The notes beneath the pieces were generated by a model. It had not been told where the DNA came from. It worked only from the letters and a program-made list of their open reading frames with translations, and did not search any database. A DNA stretch of 64,000 nt, taken from Ancylobacter mangrovi (GTDB taxonomy: Bacteria; Pseudomonadota; Alphaproteobacteria; Rhizobiales; Xanthobacteraceae). The position numbers and the translations under genes are program-made. Shown here in pieces: positions 47,652 through 56,808 of the stretch. The stretch covers positions 243,022 through 307,021 of the forward strand of contig NZ_JANTHZ010000005.1 in assembly GCF_024752355.1 (NCBI RefSeq), in the 5' to 3' direction. The stretch's first letter is position 1; each line of letters starts with the position of its first letter.

Positions 47652-50177
47652 TCAGTCGCTCCGCCCCATGCTTTTCTTCACCGCCTCGATGAGCTGCTTG
47701 AGCGTGAACGGTTTCGGCAGGAAGCCGAAATCTGCGCCCTCCGGCAGGTTCTTGGCGAAGGCTTCCTCGGCATAGCCCGACATGAATATCACCTTTATGT
47801 CGGGATTGGCCGCGCGCAACTCCTTCAAGAGCGAGGGCCCGTCCATTTCCGGCATCACCACGTCGGACAGGACGAGGTCCACCTCGCCGCCGTGATCCTC
47901 CATCACCTCCAGCGCCTCGAGGCCGGAGCCGGCCTCCAGCACCTGGTAGCCGCGCGAGACCAGCGCCCGGGCGGCGAAGGCACGCACCGCCTCCTCGTCC
48001 TCCACCAGCAGAACGGTCCCGCGGCCGGTGAGGTCCGCCGCCTTGTTCGCCGGCTCGGCCTCCACAGCCTTGGGGGCGATCTCCACCACGTCGGGCACGT
48101 GGCGCGGCAGGAACACGCGGAAGGTGGTGCCGTGGCCGAGCTCGCTCTCCACCTGCAGCGTGCCGCCGGTCTGCTTGACGATGCCGTAGACGGTGGAAAG
48201 CCCGAGGCCCGTCCCCTTGCCCACCTCCTTGGTGGAGAAGAACGGCTCGAAGATCTTGTCCAGTATGGCCGGCGGAATGCCGGTGCCGGTGTCGACCACC
48301 TCGACCAGCACATGGTCCGCGCGCGGCACTCCCGCCTCGCCCGCCTCGCCATACTGCTCCACCTCGTCGGCGCTGACGTTGCGGGTGCGGATGGTCAGCG
48401 AGCCGCCGTCCGGCATGGCGTCGCGCGCATTGACCGCGAGATTCACCACCACCTGCTCGAACTGGTTCAGGTCCGCTTTCACCGGCCAGAGGTCGCGCCC
48501 CTCCTTCACCTCCAGCTTGATGGTCTCGCCCAGCAGCCGGCGCAGCAGCATGGACAAATCGCTCATCACGTCGCCGAGGTTCAGCACCTGCGGTCGCAGA
48601 GTCTGGCGGCGCGAGAAGGCGAGGAGCTGGCGCACCAGCCCGGCGGCGCGGTTGGCGTTCTGCTTGATCTGCATCACGTCCTGGAAGGACGGGTCGGTCG
48701 GCCGGCTGTTGGCGAGCAGAAGGTCCGAATAGCCGATGATGGCGGTCAGCACGTTGTTGAAGTCGTGGGCGACGCCGCCCGCGAGCTGGCCGACCGCCTG
48801 CATCTTCTGCGACTGGGCGAACTGCGCCTCCAGCGCGCGCTGCTCGGTGGTCTCCACCACATAGAGGATCGCCGCCTCGCTCGCCTCGCCATCCTTCACC
48901 GGCGCGAGATAGAAGCGGGCCGAGCGCCCGCCCTCGCGGTCGAGCACGAGGTCGATCGGGCTGGGCGGCGCCTGCCCCTGTACAGCTTCCGCCACCGCCG
49001 CCTCCAGCGGGGCGCGAACGGTCTCGCCCACCAGATTTGCCACGCGCCGCCCCTCGGCGGCGTCGGCGCCGCCGAACAGGCGCGCGAACATGGCGTTGGC
49101 GCGGGCGATGCGGCCCTCGCCGTCGACGGTGGCGATGGCAACCGGCGAATTGTGGAAGAAGCGGGCGAAGCGCACCTCAGCCGCGCGGGCCGGATCTCCC
49201 GCCGCATCCTCGCGCGAGCGGTTGACCACCAGCGTGCGCGAGGCACCCGGTGTGCCGTCCGAGGAGAAGGCGACGCGGTGCCAGATCCGCACCGGCAGCG
49301 CCCGCCCGTCCTTGCGCCGCAGGTCGAGGTCGAGCACCTCGGTGCGCACCCCGCCCGGCACCCGCGCCATGCCGGTGAGCAGCGCCGCCGCCGGCCCGGG
49401 CACGATGTCGGCGACCGAGAGCCCGCCGGGCCCGAACTCGGCGAGGTCATAGCCGAGCCAGTCGACCAGCGTGGCGTTGATGTAGTGGATGGCGCCGCCC
49501 GCCGCCGCCGAGAAGAAGCCGGCCGGCGCATGGTCGAGATAGTCGATCGCATGCTGAAGCTCGAGGAAGGCGTTCTCCTGGCGCTCGCGCTCGCGCGTGA
49601 GGTCGCTCACCGTCCACACCACCGCCTGCCCGCCCCGGGGCACCGAGCCGCCTGGGCGGGCGCCCAGCCGGAGCCAGCGCACCGGCAGGCCGGGCACGGC
49701 GACACGGACCTCCTCCGTCAGCGCCTTGCCCTCGCGCACGCCCTGGGCGAGGCGGTAGACCGCCTCCGAGGCGTCAGGGTCGCTGGTGAAGAGCCGCTCG
49801 ATCGGGCGCAGCTCCTCCGGGCGGGTGGCGCCGGTGATCTCGCCATAGCGCGGATTGGCGTAGAGCACGCGCCCGAGCGGGTCGACGATGCTCATCCCCT
49901 CGGCCGCGCTGTCGACGATGCGCCGGGCGAGCTCGTCGCGCGGGTCGGGCACGCCGAAGCGCAGCAGGCCGGCGGCATAGGCGAACAGCGCGAACACGCC
50001 GACCACCGCGAGCACGGTCAGCAGCCCGATGATCCAGGGGTCGGCCTTGTCGCGGCCCAGCAGCAGCAGCGAGGCCACCGCGCCGACGAGCGCAAGCGCC
50101 ACCACCAGCACGAGCCGGATGCTGCCGCCGATTTCCGGTCGATCGTTGGTGGGATCGTCGGGTGCGCTGTCCGCCAT
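47652..50177 (-). CDS. cckA: Hybrid sensor histidine kinase CckA
   Basis: 841 residues. Two N-terminal membrane helices (about 20-70), then PAS domains ([36 protein letters not shown] and a middle one), then HisKA with His471 in [20 protein letters not shown]. HATPase_c follows ([26 protein letters not shown]), then a receiver domain with Asp772 in [11 protein letters not shown]. CckA is the switchable kinase/phosphatase that, through ChpT, sets phosphorylation of CtrA and CpdR in the alphaproteobacterial cell cycle. The start at 50177 has only a weak ribosome-binding site. Confidence 0.94.
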   Translation of the reverse strand: MADSAPDDPTNDRPEIGGSIRLVLVVALALVGAVASLLLLGRDKADPWIIGLLTVLAVVGVFALFAYAAGLLRFGVPDPRDELARRIVDSAAEGMSIVDPLGRVLYANPRYGEITGATRPEELRPIERLFTSDPDASEAVYRLAQGVREGKALTEEVRVAVPGLPVRWLRLGARPGGSVPRGGQAVVWTVSDLTRERERQENAFLELQHAIDYLDHAPAGFFSAAAGGAIHYINATLVDWLGYDLAEFGPGGLSVADIVPGPAAALLTGMARVPGGVRTEVLDLDLRRKDGRALPVRIWHRVAFSSDGTPGASRTLVVNRSREDAAGDPARAAEVRFARFFHNSPVAIATVDGEGRIARANAMFARLFGGADAAEGRRVANLVGETVRAPLEAAVAEAVQGQAPPSPIDLVLDREGGRSARFYLAPVKDGEASEAAILYVVETTEQRALEAQFAQSQKMQAVGQLAGGVAHDFNNVLTAIIGYSDLLLANSRPTDPSFQDVMQIKQNANRAAGLVRQLLAFSRRQTLRPQVLNLGDVMSDLSMLLRRLLGETIKLEVKEGRDLWPVKADLNQFEQVVVNLAVNARDAMPDGGSLTIRTRNVSADEVEQYGEAGEAGVPRADHVLVEVVDTGTGIPPAILDKIFEPFFSTKEVGKGTGLGLSTVYGIVKQTGGTLQVESELGHGTTFRVFLPRHVPDVVEIAPKAVEAEPANKAADLTGRGTVLLVEDEEAVRAFAARALVSRGYQVLEAGSGLEALEVMEDHGGEVDLVLSDVVMPEMDGPSLLKELRAANPDIKVIFMSGYAEEAFAKNLPEGADFGFLPKPFTLKQLIEAVKKSMGRSD

Positions 50178-50548
50178 GTCGCTGCTTAGGGCCCCCCTCG
50201 CCGCCAGGCTCGAAGCGGGCGATTCAACCTTTCGTCCTTGGTGCCCGACCCTGCCGCGTCGGGCAAGGGCCGATTCGGCCGGATACCCGCTTATCCGGCC
50301 CCCTCTTTTCCCCGACCGAGGCACGAGCCGACCCATCGCGGCCCGCGTTCTCAAGCCTCCAGCGCGGCGGCGGGAGCCGGTCCAACACGCTGCGATTGGC
50401 GTCGCCGCGGGCCGTCCGCCGGCCCGATTACCGCCCTAAGCCCGCTCTACCACTTGCCGCCCCGCCCCTTCCGCGACACAAAGTGCGGCGAAGGAGCCTT
50501 GGGCTGCGCGAAAACGCGGCGCGAGGTTCGGCTGAGGAGAGGCACCCC
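50178..50548. other. Divergent intergenic region cckA / FliO-domain gene
   Basis: 371 bases without a supported gene. The main structure is a perfect 9-bp inverted repeat GGCCGGATA / TATCCGGCC (50277-50300) with a 6-base loop. On the plus strand it is followed by CCCTCTTTTCC, resembling a weak terminator or operator. Confidence 0.5.
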
Positions 50549-51589
50549 ATGACGGAAATGCTGTCCGCCCTGACCGGCGCAGGCAATGCCGGCCTGCTGC
50601 TGGCACTTGCCGGCGCGGTCGTGCTCGCTCTCATCGTCATCCTGTTCGGCCGCCGGGCCCGCCGCCGCAACCGGCACGCCATGGTAGGCGGCCATCGGCT
50701 GGCGGTGGTCGACCAGTTGCAGATCGACGAGACGCGGCGGCTGGTGCTGATCCAGCGCGACGACGTCCAGCACCTCGTGGTGCTGGGCGGGGGAAGCGAC
50801 TTCCTGGTGGAGAGCGGCATCGGCGCGACACCGGTCGTGACGCAGGCGGAACCGCACCCCCCCGCGCGCGAGCCAGCGACGCCGCCCTCGGTGCCGCCTG
50901 CCGCCCGGCCCCCGGCCCCGCCGCCGGAGCGCCCGCTCGCCTCGACACGCCCGGCCGCATCGCCGGCCTTTCCCCAGACCCGGCCCACCGAGCGCACGGA
51001 GAGCGGCCCGCGCGTCACGGTGAAGGTCGACCCGGCCTTCGCCGGCATGGTGGAGCAGCTCGAGGAGACGCTGCGCCGTCCCGCCGTGAGCGCCGAACCG
51101 GTCGCCCCGCGCCCCGAGCCGGTCTCACGCGCCGAGCCGGCCCCGCGCGTGCCCCGGCCCGCGCCGGCGCCGCAGCGCATCCCTACCGAGCATCGCACCG
51201 AACCGGGCATTTCCCCGATTCCCGCCGATGTCGGCCGGGAACCGAGCCGGCCGGCCGCCAGGGCCCCGGAGATCCTTTCCCCGTTGACGTCGGCCGGCAG
51301 CACCGCAGCGAGCGATGCCCCACCGTCGAGCCCGGTGCCCGTGAACCCCGCGCCCGCGAGGCCGGCCCCGCTCGGGCCCTCCTCCGCGGGGCATGGATCG
51401 ACGGGGCCCGCGCCGACAAGCGAGGCATCCGCACCGGAGGTCATCTCGCCCGAGCCGGCCTCACCCGGTTCCGGCCGGTCGCCGGAGGTGATCCCCCCTT
51501 CCGCCTCGGAGCGCGTGCCGGATCGCGAGTCCGGCGAAGCCTTCGATATCGAGATGGCGAATCTGCTCGGCCGCACCCGCCGCCCGTGA
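50549..51589 (+). CDS. FliO-like domain protein with long proline-rich tail
   Basis: 346 residues. One N-terminal membrane helix (AGLLLALAGAVVLALIVILFG), then about 60 residues resembling the FliO/MopB cytoplasmic domain (HRLAVVDQLQIDETRRLVLIQRDDVQHLVV, GGSDFLVESGI). A disordered tail of about 240 residues rich in Pro, Ala and Ser follows and ends AFDIEMANLLGRTRRP. FliO helps build the flagellar export gate, but no other flagellar gene is nearby and the tail is atypical. Rhizobiales have such a protein beside cckA; its function is unclear. GAGGAGAGG precedes the start. Confidence 0.7.
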   Translation: MTEMLSALTGAGNAGLLLALAGAVVLALIVILFGRRARRRNRHAMVGGHRLAVVDQLQIDETRRLVLIQRDDVQHLVVLGGGSDFLVESGIGATPVVTQAEPHPPAREPATPPSVPPAARPPAPPPERPLASTRPAASPAFPQTRPTERTESGPRVTVKVDPAFAGMVEQLEETLRRPAVSAEPVAPRPEPVSRAEPAPRVPRPAPAPQRIPTEHRTEPGISPIPADVGREPSRPAARAPEILSPLTSAGSTAASDAPPSSPVPVNPAPARPAPLGPSSAGHGSTGPAPTSEASAPEVISPEPASPGSGRSPEVIPPSASERVPDRESGEAFDIEMANLLGRTRRP

Positions 51590-51614
51590 GCGCAGCCGCA
51601 GTCCCCGCAAATGC

Positions 51615-51645
51615 AAACGGCGGCCCGCGCACCGGGCCGCCGTTT
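51615..51645. terminator. Strong terminator between the FliO-domain gene and dksA
   Basis: A perfect 13-bp stem, AAACGGCGGCCCG / CGGGCCGCCGTTT, with a 5-base loop. It is followed by CACATTTC on the plus strand and begins with AAA, so it can act in both directions between these convergent genes. Confidence 0.8.
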
Positions 51646-51725
51646 CACATTTCAATCTCGGCCGCAGGTTTCTCCCCACAGGTCGCCCGCCTGCGGGAAC
51701 CGGGCCCCTTAGGGCCGGCCCGGCG

Positions 51726-52142
51726 TCAGTCGTCGCGATAGACCCGCTCGCGCCGCTCGTGGCGCTCCTGCGCCTCGATCGACAGCGTAGCGATCGGCCG
51801 GGCTTCGAGACGCTTGAGGGAGATCGGCTCGCCCGTCTCCTCGCAATAGCCGTAGCTGCCGTCGTCGATCCGCTCGAGCGCCGCGTCGATCTTGGCGATC
51901 AGCTTGCGCTGCCGGTCGCGGGCGCGAAGCTCGATGGCGCGGTCGGTCTCCGACGATGCGCGATCGGCGATATCCGGGTGGTTCTGATTTTCGTCCTGAA
52001 GATGCTGCAACGTCTCGCGTGCTTCCCGCAGGATGTCATCCTTCCACTGCAACAGCTTGTGGCGAAAATATTCGCGCTGCCGCTCGTTCATGAAAGGCTC
52101 GTCCTCGCGGGGGCGATATTCCTGGTCGATCTCAACCGACAT
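51726..52142 (-). CDS. dksA: RNA polymerase-binding factor DksA (cysteine-poor type)
   Basis: 138 residues. The coiled-coil tip and globular part match DksA (YFRHKLLQWKDDILREARET, ASSETDRAIELRARDRQRKL, GYCEETGEPISLKRLEARP). The zinc-finger positions are Cys100, Thr103, Ser121 and Ala124, so only one of four Cys remains and zinc binding is unlikely. DksA enters the secondary channel of RNA polymerase and works with ppGpp in the stringent response. Loss of the Cys set is known in alphaproteobacterial DksA. Confidence 0.92.
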   Translation of the reverse strand: MSVEIDQEYRPREDEPFMNERQREYFRHKLLQWKDDILREARETLQHLQDENQNHPDIADRASSETDRAIELRARDRQRKLIAKIDAALERIDDGSYGYCEETGEPISLKRLEARPIATLSIEAQERHERRERVYRDD

Positions 52143-52502
52143 CGGCCTTCGTCCTCGTTTTCGGGGGCCACCCCTCTTGGGCGGTGCTTATAGCCTCCCG
52201 AACGGGCCCGTACAACATTTCTCGTCGTCATCACAACGACATGAAATGCTGGATTTTTCAGCAGCTTGCGCGCCAAAAGCGGGCAAAGGCGTGAGCCGGC
52301 CGGAACACTACGTGAGAACCGGCAGCCGAATCGCGACCGGCGCCCGCCCCTCGCCGGGCGGTGCCGGAGCGGCCACGCGCCAAGGTGACGTAGCGTCCGC
52401 AGGCGATACACGCACAGGTGGCGCGCACGAATACCTGCACCGGCCGCGCACGCGCTCGTCGCAGGCGTCCCCGTCCGGCCGTCGGGCCGGAGCGGGATGC
52501 CG
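52143..52502. other. Intergenic region between dksA and the MipA-type porin
   Basis: 360 bases with no supported gene. It contains the presumed dksA promoter and a small inverted repeat GTCGT-N7-ACGAC near 52225. No clear promoter hexamers were found. Confidence 0.45.
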
Positions 52503-53372
52503 TCATTCGAAGCCGAGGAAGAAGGTGTAGGAGAGCGAGACGCCCGCCTGGAACTGATTGCGGTCGCCGTTCTGCACAACCAGCGGGCTGTCGGCGGCGT
52601 CGTCCATCAGATATTTGTACTCGGCGAACACCGAGCCGAGGATGTTCGGCGTGAAGCGCTTCAGGATCTGGCCGCCGAAGCCGACCGAATAGATGCCGCC
52701 GCCGGCCTCGTAGGGGGTCAGGTTGTTGCCCTGCGCCATCGCCGCCGCAGACTCCTCGGGCGTGATGCCGAAATAGGCATCGGTATAGCCCGAGCTCGCC
52801 AGCGTCATGCGCGGACCGGCCGAAAGCGCCATGCCGCCCCAGAATTCGGTGAAGTGGATGGCGTCGACCGCGAGGTCGGCCACCACGCCGTCGAACCCGC
52901 CGAATCCGTAGCGAAGCTCGCCGCGCAGGCGCAGCCAGTCAGCCGGGTACCACTGCGCGTAGCCGCCGACCTGGTAGGCGTAATCGACGTCGTTCAGCCC
53001 GCGCAGATCGTCGGAATCGCTCGAATCACGCTTCCAGTTGATCTGGCCGACCACACCGGCCTCGAAAAACCCCGTATCCCACAGCGCGATGCTGGCGCTG
53101 TCGTTGAAGCTGCGCCAGCGGCTCAGCTTGTCGGCGCGGCTGATGTAGATGATCGGCTTGAAGCCGAACTCGTAATCGTCCGAGCCGGCATATTCGGGCT
53201 GCACCATGGCGTAGCCGCCGAGCGTCAGCGTCCATTCGCGGTCGACATAGCCGGGAGCCTTCTCCACCGCCATCGGCGGCGTCTCGATGCCGAGATCGGC
53301 GGCACTCGCCGGCAGGGCCTGACCCATCACGCCCGCGACCACACAAAAACCTGCAACGCCGATCGCCCGCAT
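52503..53372 (-). CDS. MipA/OmpV-family outer-membrane protein
   Basis: 289 residues. A signal peptide (AIGVAGFCVVAGVMGQALPA, SAAD) precedes a beta-barrel with WTLTLGGYAMVQPEYAGSDD, typical of MipA/OmpV, and a C-terminal strand ending SLSYTFFLGFE (aromatic near the end). MipA in E. coli links murein synthase and hydrolase; OmpV-type proteins are porin-like. The role here is not known beyond outer-membrane location. The ATG at 53372 is preferred over a GTG three bases upstream. Confidence 0.85.
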   Translation of the reverse strand: MRAIGVAGFCVVAGVMGQALPASAADLGIETPPMAVEKAPGYVDREWTLTLGGYAMVQPEYAGSDDYEFGFKPIIYISRADKLSRWRSFNDSASIALWDTGFFEAGVVGQINWKRDSSDSDDLRGLNDVDYAYQVGGYAQWYPADWLRLRGELRYGFGGFDGVVADLAVDAIHFTEFWGGMALSAGPRMTLASSGYTDAYFGITPEESAAAMAQGNNLTPYEAGGGIYSVGFGGQILKRFTPNILGSVFAEYKYLMDDAADSPLVVQNGDRNQFQAGVSLSYTFFLGFE

Positions 53373-53449
53373 CACTCGCTTCCCATTGCCTGTGTCAGCT
53401 CTATTACAGCACGATGGCGCGGCAGTGGTTGCCGAAAAGTCACGTTAAC

Positions 53450-54730
53450 CTATTGTCTTCGCAAGGAAGCCGCCCGCAGGGCCAGCTCGGCGGCGAAGCG
53501 CCCGGCCAGCCCGCCCGCGCCGACGATGCCGAACGGGGCGAACTGCTTCCAGCGCTCGTCCCCCTCGACGATGCCCGAGGCCACCAGCTCGCCCGCCATC
53601 GCCGTGGTGTTGAGCCCGTGCCCGCCGAAGCAGGAGGCGATCCACACGCCGGGCTCCAGCCGGCCGATCAGCGGCATGGCGTGGACCGCATAGGCCATCG
53701 TCCCCGCCCAGGCGTGCTCGATCCTCACCCCCTTCAGCGCCGGGAAGGTGCGCCCGATCTCGCGGGCGAGCCTGTCCGCCAGCCCGCGCGGCGTGCCGGT
53801 GCGCGTCGTGGCGTCGGTGCCCCACAGCAGCCGGTCGCCGACACGGCGGAAATAATTGCCGGTGCGGCGCATGTCGGACACGCCGCCGGCGAACTGCACC
53901 GCCGCGCCGAGCCGGTCGCCGACGTCCTCGCTCACGCCGACATAGGTCGAGACCGGCATCGCCGCGCGCGCGACCTCGGGCCATACCCGCCCGCTCAGCA
54001 CGCCGGCGCAGAGCACGACGTGGTGGGCGCGCACCCGGCCGCCGGCAGTCGCCACATGCTTGCGCACCCCGGCGAGATCGGCGGTGCGTGCCTCGCTCGC
54101 CTCGAAGATGCGCACGCCCTCCTCCTCCAGCGCCGCCGCGAGATGGCGCGCGAGGGCGAGCGGATCGAGCTGGAAGGATTCGGGAAAGTGCAACGCCTGA
54201 TAGTAGCGCTCGGTGCGCAGCACGTCGCGCAGCTCGCGCGTCGACCAGGCCTCGCACGGCACATGGAGACAGCGCGCCAGCCAGTCCGCGCGCCGCCTCG
54301 TGGCCGCTTCGTCGTCGGCGAGGCTGACCTCGAGCCGGCCGGCCACCGGGGCGAGCCCGGCAGCATGGGCGACGGCGCGCACGATCTCGACGCCCTCGCG
54401 CGAAAGATCCCACAGCTCCCGGGTCGCCTGCGGCCCGACGCGGCGCGCCAGTCTCTCCGGCGCCAGCGCGTAGCCGGGGCCGACGAAGCCGGCATTGCGT
54501 CCCGAGGCGCCGGCGCCGACCCGCGCGCGCTCGATCACCACCACCTCGTGCCCGCGCGCGGCCAGCGCCCGCGCCGTCCACAGCCCGGCGAGCCCGCCGC
54601 CGATCACGCACACGTCGCAATCGACGTCCTGGGTGAGCTGGCGGCGCGGCGGTGGCGCCGGCCCGCTGCCGAAGGCCATCGCGCCGTAAAAGGTATCGAA
54701 GTGCGCTTCCCGCGCCGTTGCCTGCTGCAT
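53450..54730 (-). CDS. FAD-dependent oxidoreductase (DAO/PuuB-like)
   Basis: 426 residues. The dinucleotide fold [20 protein letters not shown] is followed by RVGAGASGRNAGFV, the DAO-family pattern, and by GGHGLNTTAMAGELVA near the C-terminus. It is related to gamma-glutamylputrescine oxidase and sarcosine/glycine oxidases, which oxidise an amine to an imine with oxygen. The start at 54730 follows GGAGCGCG. It is divergent from sixA. A link to the guanidino operon about 10 kb away is only a possibility. Confidence 0.85.
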   Translation of the reverse strand: MQQATAREAHFDTFYGAMAFGSGPAPPPRRQLTQDVDCDVCVIGGGLAGLWTARALAARGHEVVVIERARVGAGASGRNAGFVGPGYALAPERLARRVGPQATRELWDLSREGVEIVRAVAHAAGLAPVAGRLEVSLADDEAATRRRADWLARCLHVPCEAWSTRELRDVLRTERYYQALHFPESFQLDPLALARHLAAALEEEGVRIFEASEARTADLAGVRKHVATAGGRVRAHHVVLCAGVLSGRVWPEVARAAMPVSTYVGVSEDVGDRLGAAVQFAGGVSDMRRTGNYFRRVGDRLLWGTDATTRTGTPRGLADRLAREIGRTFPALKGVRIEHAWAGTMAYAVHAMPLIGRLEPGVWIASCFGGHGLNTTAMAGELVASGIVEGDERWKQFAPFGIVGAGGLAGRFAAELALRAASLRRQ

Positions 54731-54816
54731 CGCGCTCCGCTTCGCGCAAACATTGCGACGCTCACTATATGTTGGCGGCACACCGGCCGTCGATTCAGTG
54801 CGAGTTCGAGTCATCC

Positions 54817-55338
54817 ATGCTGCGTCTCTTCCTGCTCCGCCACGCCAAATCCGCCTGGCCCGACAACGTGCCCGATCGCGACCGCCCGCTCGGCCCGCGC
54901 GGGCTGCGCGCCGCGCCCGCCATGGGTGCCTATATGGAGAAGGAAAAGCTGGTGCCGACCCGCGTGCTGGTGTCGCCGGCACGGCGCACGATCGAGACCT
55001 GGGAGCAGGTCTCGGCCGGCTGGGCCGGGGCGCCGCCCGCGATCTACGAGGAGGCGATCTATGAGAGTTCGGCCGATGCGCTGCTCGCCCTGGTCCAAGC
55101 ACAGGGCACGGTGTCGCCGCTGATGCTGGTGGGCCACAATCCCGGCATGGAGGAGTTTGCCGCCCGCCTGCTGTCGCGCGAGCAGCGCGCCCGGGCGCTG
55201 ACCAAGTTTCCCACCGGGGCGCTCGCCGTCATCGACCTGCCGGTCGACGACTGGTCGCAGGCGCGCACCGGCAGCGGCATGCTGGAGCGCTTCGTCACCC
55301 CGCGGGCGATCGGCGTGGTGAAGGACGGGAAGGACTGA
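54817..55338 (+). CDS. SixA-type histidine phosphatase
   Basis: 173 residues of the RHG phosphatase family. LFLLRHAKSAW carries the catalytic RHxKS, SPARRTIETW is the second Arg, and LVGHNPGMEEF is the second His. SixA removes phosphate from histidine phosphotransfer proteins or the nitrogen PTS NPr. The ribosome-binding site is weak. The stop is two bases before the YcjX gene start, so the three genes sixA-ycjX-ycjF form an operon. Confidence 0.88.
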   Translation: MLRLFLLRHAKSAWPDNVPDRDRPLGPRGLRAAPAMGAYMEKEKLVPTRVLVSPARRTIETWEQVSAGWAGAPPAIYEEAIYESSADALLALVQAQGTVSPLMLVGHNPGMEEFAARLLSREQRARALTKFPTGALAVIDLPVDDWSQARTGSGMLERFVTPRAIGVVKDGKD

Positions 55339-55340
55339 TC

Positions 55341-56804
55341 GTGCCGAGCTGGTATGAAGAGCTGATCGACGAGGCGCGGCTCACCGCGCTGACCCTGCTC
55401 GACCGGGCGGAGGACCTGACCAGCCCGACGCTGCGGCTCGGCATCACCGGCCTGTCGCGCTCGGGCAAGACCGTCTTCACCACCGCGCTGATCCATGCGC
55501 TCACGCGCGGCGGGCGGCTGCCGGTGTTCCGCGCCATGCATGAAGGGCGCATCGCCGGCGCCACGCTCGAGCCGCAGCCCGACGACAACGTGCCCCGCTT
55601 CGACTATGAGGGCCATCTCTCCGCCCTCGTCGACGAGCGGCGCTGGCCGGAATCCACCCGCCGCATCAGCGAACTGCGCCTCGCCATAGATTACGCGCCC
55701 GCGCGCGGGGGGCGCCGCGCGCTCACCCTCGACATCGTCGACTATCCCGGCGAGTGGCTGCTCGACCTGCCGCTGCTCGACCGCTCCTATGCCGACTTCG
55801 CCGCCGACAGCCTGCGCCTCGCCCGCGATCCGGCGCGGCGCGACCTCGCCGCCCCGTTCCTCGCCGCGCTCGCCGACACCGACCCCGAGGCGCCGGCGGA
55901 CGAGGCGCTGGCGCGCAGGCTGGCCGAGCTCTTCACCGACTATCTCGCCGCCTGCCGCGCCGAGGCGGTCGCGATGAGCCTGCTGCCGCCCGGCCGCTTC
56001 CTGATGCCGGGCGACCTCGAAGGCTCGCCAGCGCTCACCTTCGCGCCGATCGACCTGTCGGGCGACGGTGACCCGCCGGCCGGCTCGCTCGCAGCGATGA
56101 TGCAGCGGCGCTACGAGTCCTATAAGGACCGCATCGTGCGCCCGTTCTTCCGCGATCACTTCGCCCGGCTCGACCGGCAGATCGTGCTGATCGACGTGCT
56201 CGCTGCGCTGAATGCCGGCCCGGCCGCGCTCTCCGACCTCGAAGCGGCGCTCGACGGCATCCTCGCCGCCTTCCGGGTGGGGCGGAATTCCTGGCTCGGC
56301 GCGCTGTTCCGCCACCGCATCGGCCGGGTGCTGTTCGCCGCCACCAAGGCCGACCACCTCCACCACACCAGCCATGACCCGCTGGAGGCGATCCTGCGCC
56401 GGCTGGTCGAGCGGGCGCTGTCGCGGGCGGAGGGGGCGGGCGCGCAGATCGACGTCGTGGCGCTCGCCGCCGTGCGCGCGACCCGCGAGGCGCAGGTCAG
56501 GCGCGGACGTGTGCACCTGCCCGCCATCGTCGGCGTACCCGAGGCCGGGCAGTACGGGGCGGACGAGTTCGACGGCCTCGCCGAGGCGGCCGTGTTCCCG
56601 GGCGACCTGCCGGAGAACCCGTCGGCGCTGTTCGATCCCTCGCTCGGCTTCAAGGGGCTGTCGGACGCGCAGGGCGGCGATTTCCGCTTCCTACGCTTCC
56701 GCCCGCCGGTGGTCGAGCGCAATGGCGAAGGGCAGGCGCTGCCGCTGCCCCATATCCGGCTCGACCGCGCACTCGAATTCCTCATCGGCGACCGGCTGAG
56801 GTGA
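55341..56804 (+). CDS. YcjX-family P-loop NTPase
   Basis: 487 residues starting at a GTG with GGGAAGGA upstream. Walker A is GLSRSGKTVF near residue 36. Other YcjX features are LTLDIVDYPGEWLLDLPLL (DxPG loop), SLLPPGRFLMPGD and LFAATKADHLHH, a base-recognition-like motif. Function is poorly defined; in E. coli ycjX and ycjF are stress-induced neighbours. It lies between sixA and ycjF, four bases before the latter. Confidence 0.85.
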   Translation: MPSWYEELIDEARLTALTLLDRAEDLTSPTLRLGITGLSRSGKTVFTTALIHALTRGGRLPVFRAMHEGRIAGATLEPQPDDNVPRFDYEGHLSALVDERRWPESTRRISELRLAIDYAPARGGRRALTLDIVDYPGEWLLDLPLLDRSYADFAADSLRLARDPARRDLAAPFLAALADTDPEAPADEALARRLAELFTDYLAACRAEAVAMSLLPPGRFLMPGDLEGSPALTFAPIDLSGDGDPPAGSLAAMMQRRYESYKDRIVRPFFRDHFARLDRQIVLIDVLAALNAGPAALSDLEAALDGILAAFRVGRNSWLGALFRHRIGRVLFAATKADHLHHTSHDPLEAILRRLVERALSRAEGAGAQIDVVALAAVRATREAQVRRGRVHLPAIVGVPEAGQYGADEFDGLAEAAVFPGDLPENPSALFDPSLGFKGLSDAQGGDFRFLRFRPPVVERNGEGQALPLPHIRLDRALEFLIGDRLR

Positions 56805-56808
56805 CGAC

